Source of the DNA: JALZVT01 sp039029135
GTDB taxonomy: Bacteria > Pseudomonadota > Gammaproteobacteria > Pseudomonadales > Azotimanducaceae
NCBI GenBank assembly: GCA_039029135.1
Contig: JBCCGT010000022.1
Location: 28,552 to 92,551 of the forward strand
Length of the DNA stretch: 64,000 nt
Direction of reading: 5' to 3'
Position numbers and translations under genes: made by a program. Positions 9,475 to 17,818 of this stretch are shown here, in pieces; within the stretch, counting starts at the first letter, position 1; each line of letters opens with the position of its first letter. The notes under the pieces were generated by a model. It searched no databases. It saw only the letters and a list, made by a program, of their open reading frames with translations, and was not told where the DNA came from.

Positions 9475-9797
9475 AACGGCAAAGACGCTGGCTGGGTCGC
9501 AAAGGGCCGGCGATTCTACCCCTAACCGCGACGGAAGGAAATGGCTCCTTTGGCCTGGGTGAGCGCAGCCCTCTTGCGGGGTTTTGTCGGGCAAATATCG
9601 AGAAATCGGGCCGGTCCCCCGTCGAGTAGCGGTCGGATGTCGGGGTGCACCACGGCCACCCCTGGCCGGTCACCCCTGGCCGGGCGCCCCTGGCCGCTGG
9701 ATCGCCGGGTGCAGGACGCCTTTCTCCGCTTGCCGCCTGCGGGCGAAGTCGGCATGTTGCCTCGCAGCAGCCACACCACGACTTCACTGCGAAGCGC
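9475..9797. other. rpmE/priA divergent intergenic region
   Basis: 323 bp separating two divergent genes. It must contain the rpmE promoter (minus) and a priA promoter (plus), but no strong -35/-10 pair is obvious to the eye. The main visible structure is a 14-bp tandem repeat at 9657-9698, listed separately. No credible coding sequence: frames across it are unconserved Pro/Arg-rich readings. Confidence 0.5.
9657..9698. repeat. Three tandem 14-bp repeats
   Basis: Units CACCCCTGGCCGGT (9657-9670), CACCCCTGGCCGGG (9671-9684) and CGCCCCTGGCCGCT (9685-9698) follow each other without gaps, 100 bp upstream of the chosen priA start. Each unit contains a small CTGGCC core. Function unknown; a repeat-slippage product or a clustered protein-binding site are both possible. 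Confidence 0.75.
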
Positions 9798-12038
9798 ATG
9801 CATCCAGACAGCTCAGATCAGGACACGCGGGCGACGCCGGTGCCATCGGCGCCGCAGATCGAGGCCCGCATCATAAGGGTCGCGATTCCGCGGCCGCTGC
9901 GGCGCCTGTTCGACTACGAGCTGCCCGTCGGCATGCGCGCGCCCGAACCCGGCGCCCGGGTGCGGGTACCTTTCGCCAGTCGCGAGCTTGTCGGCGTCGC
10001 GCTTGAGCTGATTCAGGCGAGCGATCACGACGAGCCCAAGGCGGTGCTGGAGGTCCTCGACGACGAGCCGGCGCTCGAACCCGAGATGCTCGAACTCGCC
10101 CGCTGGCTCGCACGCTACTACCACTATCCCCTCGGCGAGGTGTGCCTTGCGCTGCTGCCCAACGCAGCGCGCCGCGGCGCCAGCCTCACGATCACAACCA
10201 CGCCGGCGTGGCGTCTGCTGGCGGGCGCCGACGCCGCGGCGCTCGGCCGCGCGCCGCGCCAGCGGGCGGCACTTGAGGCGCTGCGCGACGCCGGCGGTGA
10301 GCTGGCCGCAAGCGATCTGCGCCAGGCCGGCTTCCAGCGCGATCTGCTCTTGGCACTCGCCGAACGCGGCTTCGCTGAGGAATTCGACCAGCCCCCACAC
10401 GCGGCGACGCTGCAGCGGGCGGCGTCAGACGTGCGCCTGAACGCCGAACAGCGCGCCGCGCTCGAGCGGATACTGGCCACGACCGACCGTTTCGCCGCCC
10501 ACCTGTTGTACGGCATCACCGGCAGCGGCAAGACGGAGGTCTACCTGCAGGCGCTCTCCGCCGTACTCGCGGCAGGCCGTCAGGTGCTGGTGTTGGTACC
10601 CGAGATCGCTCTGACGCCGCAGACGTTGGCGCGTTTTCGCGCACGCTTCGGTCACGCCGTCGCGTTGCACTCCCAGCTTGCCGACGGCGAGCGGCTGCAG
10701 ACCTGGCTGCGCTGCCGCGCGGGTCTCGATCGGATCCTCATCGGCACGCGCTCGGCAATACTCACGCCGTTCGCGGATCTCGGCCTCATCGTCATCGACG
10801 AAGAGCACGACCCGTCCTTTAAACAAGCGGAGGGCCTGCGCTATTCGGCCCGCGATCTGGCGCTCGTTCGTGCGCGGGAACTCGGCATTCCGGTCGTGCT
10901 GGGCAGCGCCACCCCGGCACTGGAGAGCCTGCACAACGCTCGCACTGGTCGCTACGCGGTTAGCCGCCTGACAGAGCGGCCCGGCGGGGCGTCGAGTCCT
11001 GCGCTGCGGATCGTCGATATCCGCGGCCAGCGGCTCGAGCACGGCCTATCGGAGACGCTGCGCGCCGAGGTCGGGCGCCACCTGGACGCGGGCGGCCAGG
11101 CGCTGGTCTTCATCAATCGACGCGGCTACGCGCCGGTGCTGTTCTGTACCAGCTGCCGCTGGCAGGCGGGCTGCGCGCACTGCGACGCGCGCCAGACGCT
11201 GCACCAGCGCCCCACCGAGCTGCGCTGCCACCACTGCGGCGCGCGCGCGCGGGTTCCTCGCGCCTGTCCCAACTGCAACAGCACCGCCCTCGTCGCGGTC
11301 GGCACGGGTACCCAGCGTACCGAGGAAGCGCTCGCGGAGCAGTTTCCCGACGTGCCTTTGCTGCGCATCGATCGCGACACGACGCGCAGCGCCGCGCGGC
11401 TCGAGGCACAGCTCGCGACCATCGCGAAGGGCGAACCCGCGCTGTTGGTCGGAACCCAGATGCTCGCCAAGGGCCACCACTTTCCCGCCGTCACCCTGGT
11501 GGCGATCGTCGACGCGGACAGCGGCTTCCTCGCCGCCGACTATCGGGCCCCGGAACGGGCCGCCGCGCTAATCCTGCAGGTGGCGGGGCGCGCGGGACGC
11601 GCCGAGCGACCCGGCGAGGTGCTGATCCAGAGCCTGCATCCGGACAACCCCGTGCTGGACGCCCTGGTGACGGGGGGCTACGACGCCTTCGCTGCGACCG
11701 AGCTGGCCAATCGCGAGCAGGGTGGCTTGCCGCCCTTCGCCCCGATCGCGCTGCTGCGGGCGGACGCGACTGATCCGCGCGCCGCACAGGCGCTGCTGCG
11801 ACAGCTCGTAGCCCCCTTGGGCGCAGAACTGACTGCGGACGACAGGCTGACGGTGTGGGGGCCCGCCCCCGCGCCGCTGAGCCGGGTGAGCGGCCGCCAT
11901 CGATTCCAGACGCTGCTGCGGGCGCGCGAAAGGCGCCACCTGCATCGCGCGCTGACGGCGCTGGTTGCCGCCGCACCGCCGTCGCGGCATGGCAAACTGA
12001 GTTGGTCGCTGGACGTCGATCCGTACGACACCTACTGA
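9798..12038 (+). CDS. priA: PriA, primosomal replication-restart helicase
   Basis: 746-residue superfamily 2 DNA helicase that reloads the replicative helicase at stalled forks. The start at 9798 (MHPDSS) leaves a short tail before the DNA-binding domain that begins IIRVAIPRPLRRLFDYELP; the longer upstream frame is unconserved. Helicase motif I is GITGSGKTE, motif II is DEEH (typical of PriA), and motif III is GSATPALES. The zinc module inserted between helicase lobes has paired cysteines (CTSC, CAHC, CHHC, CPNC). The C-terminus ends as expected (DVDPYDTY). Complete and intact. Confidence 0.97.
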   Translation: MHPDSSDQDTRATPVPSAPQIEARIIRVAIPRPLRRLFDYELPVGMRAPEPGARVRVPFASRELVGVALELIQASDHDEPKAVLEVLDDEPALEPEMLELARWLARYYHYPLGEVCLALLPNAARRGASLTITTTPAWRLLAGADAAALGRAPRQRAALEALRDAGGELAASDLRQAGFQRDLLLALAERGFAEEFDQPPHAATLQRAASDVRLNAEQRAALERILATTDRFAAHLLYGITGSGKTEVYLQALSAVLAAGRQVLVLVPEIALTPQTLARFRARFGHAVALHSQLADGERLQTWLRCRAGLDRILIGTRSAILTPFADLGLIVIDEEHDPSFKQAEGLRYSARDLALVRARELGIPVVLGSATPALESLHNARTGRYAVSRLTERPGGASSPALRIVDIRGQRLEHGLSETLRAEVGRHLDAGGQALVFINRRGYAPVLFCTSCRWQAGCAHCDARQTLHQRPTELRCHHCGARARVPRACPNCNSTALVAVGTGTQRTEEALAEQFPDVPLLRIDRDTTRSAARLEAQLATIAKGEPALLVGTQMLAKGHHFPAVTLVAIVDADSGFLAADYRAPERAAALILQVAGRAGRAERPGEVLIQSLHPDNPVLDALVTGGYDAFAATELANREQGGLPPFAPIALLRADATDPRAAQALLRQLVAPLGAELTADDRLTVWGPAPAPLSRVSGRHRFQTLLRARERRHLHRALTALVAAAPPSRHGKLSWSLDVDPYDTY

Positions 12039-12123
12039 CCGCTTCGCGACCGACTCGCCAAGGCGCGGCCGCTGAGGCAATACCTCAAAAAACAACGCCC
12101 CAATAGCAACAGCCCCAACCCCA

Positions 12124-13329
12124 ATGCCCCAAGCACCCAGAAACCGGCGGCTCGCCGGCGCCCTGATCGTCACTGCGCTCCTGCTGGCGGGCTGCCAGCC
12201 CGAACCACAGCGGCAGACCCTCGAGCCCGGCAGCGCGTGGCCGCGGCTGGCGCCTACCAGCGACGGCGGCGCGATCGTCAGCTATCTGCTGCGCCTGCCC
12301 ACCGGCGCCAGCGGGCTGCGCTTCCGCACGCTTCGCGACGGCGCGTGGCGCGATCCCGTCTCGATCGCAAGCAACGATGGCTGGCTGGATAACTGGGCCG
12401 ATTCACCGCGCGTGACCCCGCTCGACGCAACCCGTTGGGTCGCCGCCTGGTTCGTGTTCACCGACCGCAGCGCGTTCGCCTACGACATACGCCTGAGCCA
12501 GTCGCTCGATGGGGGCCGGACCTGGGAACAGCCGTTCGCGCCTCATCATGACGGCGTCACCGGCGAGCACGGCTTCATCAGCTTCGCGGTCGGCGCCACC
12601 GTGCCGCTGGCGGCGTGGCTGGACGGCCGCGGCGGCCATCATGCCGCCGCCGAGTCCGGACGAGGCAGCGCGATGCAGCTGCGCGGCCGGCGTCTGGATC
12701 GGGATCTCAACGCGCCGGCACAGCTTATCGACGAGCGCGTTTGTGACTGCTGTCCGACCGCAACCGCCGCGACCCCGGCAGGCGCCATCGTGGTCTATCG
12801 GGATCGCGACGACGACGAGGTCCGCGACATCTACTACAGCCGCTTCAGCAACGCGGACCAACGCTTTAGCGCCCCACGGCCCGTGGCGCGCGATGGCTGG
12901 CGAATCGGCGGCTGCCCGGTGAACGGCCCTGCCGTCGCCGCGAACGGCGCCGAGATCGCGGTCGCCTGGTTCACGGGACACCCGACGCCGCGGGTCCGCG
13001 CTGCGTTCTCAAGCGACGGCGGCGAACGTTTCGCACCGGCGCTGACGCTAGCAGGCACCGAAGCGACGCCGCGGGACGTGATCGGTCGCGTAGGCCTCGC
13101 ATGGCAAGGCGCGGACGCGCTGGTGACGCTGATCGCCGACTCGACGCTGTGGCTGTATCGACTGATACCCGACAAGAACGGCTACCGCGTGGGCGGCGAG
13201 CCGCGAGCGCTCGTCAAACTCGATCCGGATCGCAGCACGGGCATGCCCAGCCTGCTCATGATCGACGGCGTCGCCTACATCGCCTGGACCGACGCGCAGG
13301 GCGCGCAGATCCAGCGCGTCGCGCTGTGA
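12124..13329 (+). CDS. Exported lipoprotein with BNR/sialidase-like repeats
   Basis: 401 residues. The signal sequence ends in a lipobox (LLAGC, Cys near residue 25), so it is probably anchored in the outer or inner membrane. Asp-box (BNR) motifs SLDGGRTW and SSDGGERF, plus repeated DGGAIVSY/IAWTDAQ-like strands, indicate a six-bladed beta-propeller of the sialidase superfamily. A CDCCPTATA cysteine motif in the middle is characteristic of an uncharacterised BNR subgroup. The catalytic arginine triad of true sialidases cannot be assigned, so I do not call it a sialidase. It sits alone between priA and the SPOR gene. Confidence 0.7.
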   Translation: MPQAPRNRRLAGALIVTALLLAGCQPEPQRQTLEPGSAWPRLAPTSDGGAIVSYLLRLPTGASGLRFRTLRDGAWRDPVSIASNDGWLDNWADSPRVTPLDATRWVAAWFVFTDRSAFAYDIRLSQSLDGGRTWEQPFAPHHDGVTGEHGFISFAVGATVPLAAWLDGRGGHHAAAESGRGSAMQLRGRRLDRDLNAPAQLIDERVCDCCPTATAATPAGAIVVYRDRDDDEVRDIYYSRFSNADQRFSAPRPVARDGWRIGGCPVNGPAVAANGAEIAVAWFTGHPTPRVRAAFSSDGGERFAPALTLAGTEATPRDVIGRVGLAWQGADALVTLIADSTLWLYRLIPDKNGYRVGGEPRALVKLDPDRSTGMPSLLMIDGVAYIAWTDAQGAQIQRVAL

Positions 13330-13494
13330 CGTGCCGCTTAAGAACGCGGCAATCGCGCGTCATCTTTGCCGCCGGCAAGCTGCGCGTAGCAGGCACCGCG
13401 CCATTGTCCGCCTCGCGTTCGCGACGTTGACCGTCACCCCGCGCACACGGGCCGCCCTATCATTCCACCGTCACGCTCCCTATCATGCGCCGCC

Positions 13495-14079
13495 ATGGCA
13501 CGAGAACCCCGCAAGCGCACAGCGCGCAGCCAGCCGCCCGTCGCGCGCTTTCGCGTTTTCAGCTTCCTCACCGGCGTCGTCGTCGGTGTCGGCTGCATGC
13601 TGCTCGGCTTTTATCTGCCCGAGTTGCTGGACAACGCAACTAACCCAGCGGACACCACACCGGCGAGCGCCGCGGCGCCGACGGCACCCGGCGAGGCCGG
13701 CAATGCGACGCAAGAGACGGCGACGGCCAGCCCCAAGGTCCGCTACGAGTTTCACGATCTGCTGGCCAACGAGCCGGAGGGACCGCGCGTTACCGCCTAC
13801 GAGCGCGCGATCGAGTCGAAAACGAATCGCCAGTATCTGTTGCAGTCCGGTTCGTTTCTGATTCTGGCCGACGCCGAGCGACGCCGCGGCGAAGTGCTGC
13901 TGCTGAACCTGCCGGCCAAGGTGAGCGAGGTGAAGATCGACGCCCGCATCTGGTACCGCGTGATGGTAGGCCCCTTCGCAGCGCGGGCCGACGCTCAGCG
14001 CGCCGAGGCGACGCTGAAGCGCCGCGACATTGCGGCGCTGCTGCTGGAACAGCCGCTGGAGGTGGCCGCAACACCATGA
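13495..14079 (+). CDS. SPOR-domain membrane protein (FtsN-like)
   Basis: 194-residue bitopic inner-membrane protein: basic cytoplasmic tail (PRKRTARS), one transmembrane helix (about residues 22-42), an Ala/Thr-rich periplasmic linker and a C-terminal SPOR domain (from QYLLQSGSF to LLLEQPLE) that binds denuded septal glycan. The position directly before hslVU, with a 4-bp ATGA overlap, is where ftsN lies in many Gammaproteobacteria. The protein is shorter than E. coli FtsN and I see no clear essential-domain motif, so FtsN is the likely but unproven identity. Confidence 0.75.
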   Translation: MAREPRKRTARSQPPVARFRVFSFLTGVVVGVGCMLLGFYLPELLDNATNPADTTPASAAAPTAPGEAGNATQETATASPKVRYEFHDLLANEPEGPRVTAYERAIESKTNRQYLLQSGSFLILADAERRRGEVLLLNLPAKVSEVKIDARIWYRVMVGPFAARADAQRAEATLKRRDIAALLLEQPLEVAATP

Positions 14080-14603
14080 CCACAATCGTCTCTGCGCGCG
14101 ACGCCGCCAGCGTCGTCATCGGCGGCGACGGCCAGGTATCCATGGGCGACACCGTCGCCAAGGCCAGCGTCAGAAAGGTACGGCGCCTGTACAACGATTC
14201 GGTGCTGGCCGGCTTCGCTGGCTCCACGGCCGATGCCTTTACCCTGTTCGAACGCTTCGAAGGGCAGCTCGAGAAGTACTCGGGCAACCTCGTCCGCGCC
14301 GCGGTCGAGCTGGCCAAGGACTGGCGCAGCGATCGCGCCCTGCGACGCCTGGAGGCGCTGCTGATCGTGGCAGACCGCAGCGCGACGCTGATGATCAGCG
14401 GCAACGGCGACATCATCGAGCCCGATCGCAACATCGTCGCCATCGGCTCGGGCGGCAACTTCGCCCAGGCCGCGGCCATCGCGCTGGCGGACAACACCGA
14501 GCTCAACGCGCACGACATCGTCGAGCGTTCGTTGAACATCGCGGCGGACATCTGCGTCTACACCAATCACAATCTGACGATAGAGACGCTGGCGCTCGAC
14601 TGA
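14076..14603 (+). CDS. hslV: HslV, ATP-dependent protease proteolytic subunit
   Basis: 175-residue threonine peptidase of the HslUV (ClpYQ) complex. The sequence begins MTTIVSARD, so removal of Met exposes the catalytic N-terminal Thr. Family blocks are intact: VVIGGDGQVSMGDT, KVRRLYND and GFAGSTADAFTLFERFE. The start codon overlaps the upstream SPOR gene stop (ATGA), and hslU follows 98 bp downstream. Confidence 0.97.
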   Translation: MTTIVSARDAASVVIGGDGQVSMGDTVAKASVRKVRRLYNDSVLAGFAGSTADAFTLFERFEGQLEKYSGNLVRAAVELAKDWRSDRALRRLEALLIVADRSATLMISGNGDIIEPDRNIVAIGSGGNFAQAAAIALADNTELNAHDIVERSLNIAADICVYTNHNLTIETLALD

Positions 14604-14661
14604 GCCAGGGATTCGACGGGCGGCTCTGAGGCCGCACGCGTCGAAACACCGCATCTCGCAC

Positions 14662-14688
14662 GAACCTCAAGAACCTCAAGAATCTCAA
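14662..14688 (+). repeat. Three tandem 9-bp repeats before hslU
   Basis: Units GAACCTCAA, GAACCTCAA and GAATCTCAA (14662-14670, 14671-14679, 14680-14688) run straight into the hslU ribosome-binding sequence AGAGGA at about 14688-14693. The repeat is A-rich and unstructured, so it may act as a ribosome standby or translational enhancer. That role is inference only. Confidence 0.65.
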
Positions 14689-14701
14689 GAGGACAACCTT
14701 C

Positions 14702-16024
14702 ATGATGACGCCGCGCGAAATCGTGCACGAGCTAGACAAGCACATCGTTGGCCAGGACGCGGCGAAGCGTGCGGTCGCGATCGCGCTGCGCAACCGCTTT
14801 CGTCGCCTGCAGCTCGACGAGGATCTGCGCGACGAGGTGACGCCCAAGAACATTCTCATGATCGGACCGACCGGCGTCGGCAAGACCGAAATCGCGCGCC
14901 GCCTGGCGAAGCTCGCCAATGCGCCCTTCCTGAAGATCGAGGCAACCAAGTTCACCGAGGTCGGCTATGTCGGTCGTGACGTCGAGTCGATCGTTCGCGA
15001 TCTGGCCGACGCCGCGGTAAAGCTGCGCCGGGAGCAGCGGATCAAGAGCGTCGAACACCGCGCGGCGGACGCCGCGGAAGATCGGATCCTGGACGCCATG
15101 CTGCCGCAGGCGGAGCAGCCGCCGGGCGGCGAGAGCGCGGATACCGAGGACGGCACGCGCCAGATGCTGCGCAAGAAACTGCGCGAGGGCGAGCTGGACG
15201 ACCGCGAGGTAGAGCTGGAACTCGCGGCACCTCAGGTTGGCGTCGAGATCATGACCCCGCCGGGCATGGAGGAGATGACGAATCAGCTGCAGCAGATGTT
15301 CTCCGGACTGTCCCAGCGCAATACGCGCGCGACCCGGGTGAAGATTCGCGACGCGCTCAAGCGCGTGCAGGAAGAAGAGGCGATGAAGCTCGTCAACGAA
15401 GACGAGATCAAGGCGGAGGCCGTCGACGCCGTCGAGCAGAGCGGCATCGTCTTCATCGACGAGATCGACAAGGTGGCGAAGCGCACGGAAAACGTCGGCG
15501 GCGACGTCTCGCGCGAGGGCGTGCAGCGCGACCTGCTGCCGCTCATCGAGGGCTGCACGGTATCGACCAAGTACGGCATGGTGCGCACCGATCACATCCT
15601 GTTCATCGCCTCCGGCGCGTTCCACCTGTCGAAACCGTCGGATCTGATCCCCGAGCTGCAGGGCCGGCTGCCGATACGGGTGGAGCTCGAGGCGCTGACG
15701 CCCGACCAGTTCCGCCGCATCCTCACCGAACCGGACGCGTCGCTGACGGAACAATACACTGCGCTGCTGGGCACCGAGGGCGTCAGCCTGCGCTTCACCG
15801 ACGACGGCCTGACGCGAATCGCCGAGATCAGCTTTCACGTCAACGAAAACACCGAGAACATCGGCGCGCGGCGCCTGCACACGGTGTTGGAGCGCCTGCT
15901 CGACGAGGCCTCCTTTGAAGCCGGCAGCGGCGCGGCGACCGAGATCGTCGTCGACGCGGACTACGTCGAGGCACGGCTCGGCGAGCTGTCTCGCGATCAG
16001 GACCTGTCGCGCTATATCCTATAG
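14702..16024 (+). CDS. hslU: HslU, AAA+ unfoldase subunit of HslUV
   Basis: 440-residue ClpX-class unfoldase that feeds substrates to HslV. Walker A GPTGVGKT is at residues 55-62; the pore and specificity segment KFTEVGYVGRDVES follows; the I-domain (about residues 110-235) contains APQVGVEIMTPPGMEEM; Walker B is GIVFIDEID; and the C-terminus LSRYIL is the tail that docks into HslV. A second in-frame ATG at 14705 would start the protein one residue shorter. Full-length and closely matches the E. coli layout. Confidence 0.97.
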   Translation: MMTPREIVHELDKHIVGQDAAKRAVAIALRNRFRRLQLDEDLRDEVTPKNILMIGPTGVGKTEIARRLAKLANAPFLKIEATKFTEVGYVGRDVESIVRDLADAAVKLRREQRIKSVEHRAADAAEDRILDAMLPQAEQPPGGESADTEDGTRQMLRKKLREGELDDREVELELAAPQVGVEIMTPPGMEEMTNQLQQMFSGLSQRNTRATRVKIRDALKRVQEEEAMKLVNEDEIKAEAVDAVEQSGIVFIDEIDKVAKRTENVGGDVSREGVQRDLLPLIEGCTVSTKYGMVRTDHILFIASGAFHLSKPSDLIPELQGRLPIRVELEALTPDQFRRILTEPDASLTEQYTALLGTEGVSLRFTDDGLTRIAEISFHVNENTENIGARRLHTVLERLLDEASFEAGSGAATEIVVDADYVEARLGELSRDQDLSRYIL

Positions 16025-16059
16025 GCCCGTTCGCACACTCCTGGACGCCGACGACGACC

Positions 16060-16446
16060 ATGCAAACCGCGCCGACCGACATCGTCTACCACCGCCGCTC
16101 ACGCGAACTGGAGGTCGTGTTCGCTGACGCGAGCATACGCCTGTCTGCCGAGTACCTGCGCGTCTACTCACCGTCCGCCGAGGTTCGCGGCCACGGCCCG
16201 GAGGAGCGCAAGCTGGTGACCGGCAAGAAGCATGTCGCCATCAGCGGCATCGAGGCCGTCGGCAACTATGCCATTCGCATCACCTTCGACGATGGCCACG
16301 ACACCGGCCTGTACGCCTGGGAATACCTGCGCGAGCTGGACGCCGAGCGCGAGCAGTACTGGGGCGAGTACATGAAGGAGCTGCGCGCCGCCAACGCCTC
16401 GCGCCTGCAGCAGATCCCGGTCGGCAACTGGAGTCCACGCGGATGA
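16060..16446 (+). CDS. DUF971 protein (gamma-butyrobetaine hydroxylase-like N-terminal domain)
   Basis: 128-residue stand-alone DUF971 domain. In eukaryotes this fold forms the N-terminal part of gamma-butyrobetaine dioxygenase; bacterial single-domain members are found near ubiquinone or iron-sulfur genes and have no agreed function. Conserved pieces are visible: LRVYSPSAEVRGHG, the YAIRITFDDGHDTGLYAWEYL core and a basic C-terminal tail. It overlaps ubiE by four bases (ATGA), linking it to the ubiquinone operon. Confidence 0.85.
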   Translation: MQTAPTDIVYHRRSRELEVVFADASIRLSAEYLRVYSPSAEVRGHGPEERKLVTGKKHVAISGIEAVGNYAIRITFDDGHDTGLYAWEYLRELDAEREQYWGEYMKELRAANASRLQQIPVGNWSPRG

Positions 16447-17201
16447 GCGAACGCACGCCGGATCGCGCCGAGCCGGAGGTCGACTTCGGCTATACCAAGG
16501 TCGCGCCCGCCGAAAAGACTCGCCGCGTCGCCGGCGTGTTTAGCCGCGTCGCCGAACGCTACGACGTCATGAACGACCTGATGAGCTTCGGCAGCCATCG
16601 GCTCATGAAGCGCATGCTGATCGAGATGTCGGGCCTGCGCCGTGGTCAGCGGCACCTCGACCTCGCCGGCGGCACGGGCGATATCGCCGCACTCGCGAGC
16701 CGCGCCGTAGGTGGTTCCGGCGAGGTCGTGCTCGCGGACATCAACGCACAGATGCTCGAGGTCGGCCGCGACCGGATGATCGAGCAGGGCTGCGACAACG
16801 TGCGCTGCACTCGCCTCAACGCCGAGGCTCTGCCGTTCGCCGACGCCAGCTTCGACTGCGTGACCATCGGTTTCGGGCTACGCAACGTGACCGACAAGGC
16901 GCGCGCGCTCGAGGAGATGCGACGCGTGCTGCGCCCGGGATGCGCGCTGCTCGTGCTGGAGTTTTCCAAGGTGCGCAATCCGCTGGCGCGCAGCGCCTAC
17001 CGCAGCTTCCAAGCCCTGTGGCCGGCCGCAGGCAAACTGCTGGTGGGCGACGCGGCCCCCTATCGATACCTGGTCGAGTCGATCGAGATGCACCCGGGTC
17101 AGGAGGCCCTGGCGCTGATGCTGCGCGACGCCGGCTTCGATGCGGTCGAACACCACGATTTGGCCGGCGGCGCCGCCGCTATCCACCGGGGCGTGGCCTA
17201 G
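16443..17201 (+). CDS. ubiE: UbiE, ubiquinone/menaquinone C-methyltransferase
   Basis: 252-residue class I SAM-dependent methyltransferase that methylates the 2-polyprenyl benzoquinol ring (and demethylmenaquinol where present). Signatures: VFSRVAERYDVMNDLMSFG near residues 32-50, the SAM-binding loop LDLAGGTGD at 72-80, GFGLRNVTD, and the C-terminal YLVESIEMHP. Coupled to the DUF971 gene upstream and followed 5 bp later by ubiJ. Confidence 0.96.
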   Translation: MSERTPDRAEPEVDFGYTKVAPAEKTRRVAGVFSRVAERYDVMNDLMSFGSHRLMKRMLIEMSGLRRGQRHLDLAGGTGDIAALASRAVGGSGEVVLADINAQMLEVGRDRMIEQGCDNVRCTRLNAEALPFADASFDCVTIGFGLRNVTDKARALEEMRRVLRPGCALLVLEFSKVRNPLARSAYRSFQALWPAAGKLLVGDAAPYRYLVESIEMHPGQEALALMLRDAGFDAVEHHDLAGGAAAIHRGVA

Positions 17202-17206
17202 CGGGC

Positions 17207-17818
17207 ATGCCGAGTCCGAGCCCACTCGCGAGCCTGGCGGCCCAGGTGCTAGAGGCCGCTTTCAGCGCGGCGCTGGCGGCGGGCGAGGCGCTGACGCCGG
17301 AGGCGCGCGCAGAGCTGGACGCGCTGGCGGGCAAGCGCGTGTTGCTCGACGTGGAGCGGCCCGCCGCGCGCCTGCTGCTGGTGTTCGAGGCAGACACGGT
17401 GCGCGTGTTCGCCAATCTTGCCGCCAGCGAGCCGCCGGACACGATTTTGCGCGGCGCGCTCGCCGACCTGGGCGCGGCGCTGCTGGGCCGCGCGGGCGAC
17501 GTCACCATCGAGGGCGATGAGCGCACGCTGCTGACGCTGCAGAACGCCCTGCGCGCCGCGGGTCCCGAGCTGCTTCGGCCACTGGAACGGTTTGGGCGCC
17601 AGCCGCTGATCAGCGATTTGCTCGGTCACGCCGAGCTGGCGCTGGGCGCGCTGCAGGGCGCCGCTAGCGACACCGCGGCCGCGGCCGGCAGGCAGTTCGC
17701 GGGCGCCAATGATCTCGATCAGTTCGCTCGTCGACTAGAAGATCTGCAGCTTGACGTAGACCGCCTGCACGCACGGTTGGACCGGCTGACGCGACCGCCG
17801 GCGTCGGCCGGATCGTGA
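17207..17818 (+). CDS. ubiJ: UbiJ-like accessory protein with SCP2 sterol-carrier domain
   Basis: 203-residue protein between ubiE and ubiB, exactly where ubiJ (yigP) lies. UbiJ binds isoprenoid quinone intermediates and supports the soluble Ubi metabolon. The N-terminal half (residues 1-110) fits an SCP2-type lipid-binding fold; the C-terminal part ends in a coiled-coil (DLDQFARRLEDLQLDVDRLHARLDRL), as in UbiJ. Sequence conservation in this family is weak, so the call rests mainly on context and architecture. The start was placed at the ATG 5 bp after ubiE; the stop overlaps the ubiB GTG start. Confidence 0.85.
   Translation: MPSPSPLASLAAQVLEAAFSAALAAGEALTPEARAELDALAGKRVLLDVERPAARLLLVFEADTVRVFANLAASEPPDTILRGALADLGAALLGRAGDVTIEGDERTLLTLQNALRAAGPELLRPLERFGRQPLISDLLGHAELALGALQGAASDTAAAAGRQFAGANDLDQFARRLEDLQLDVDRLHARLDRLTRPPASAGS

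Noticed and set aside
14732..15880. Long minus-strand open frame antisense to hslU
   Set aside because: Composition-driven shadow; the plus strand encodes an unmistakable HslU.
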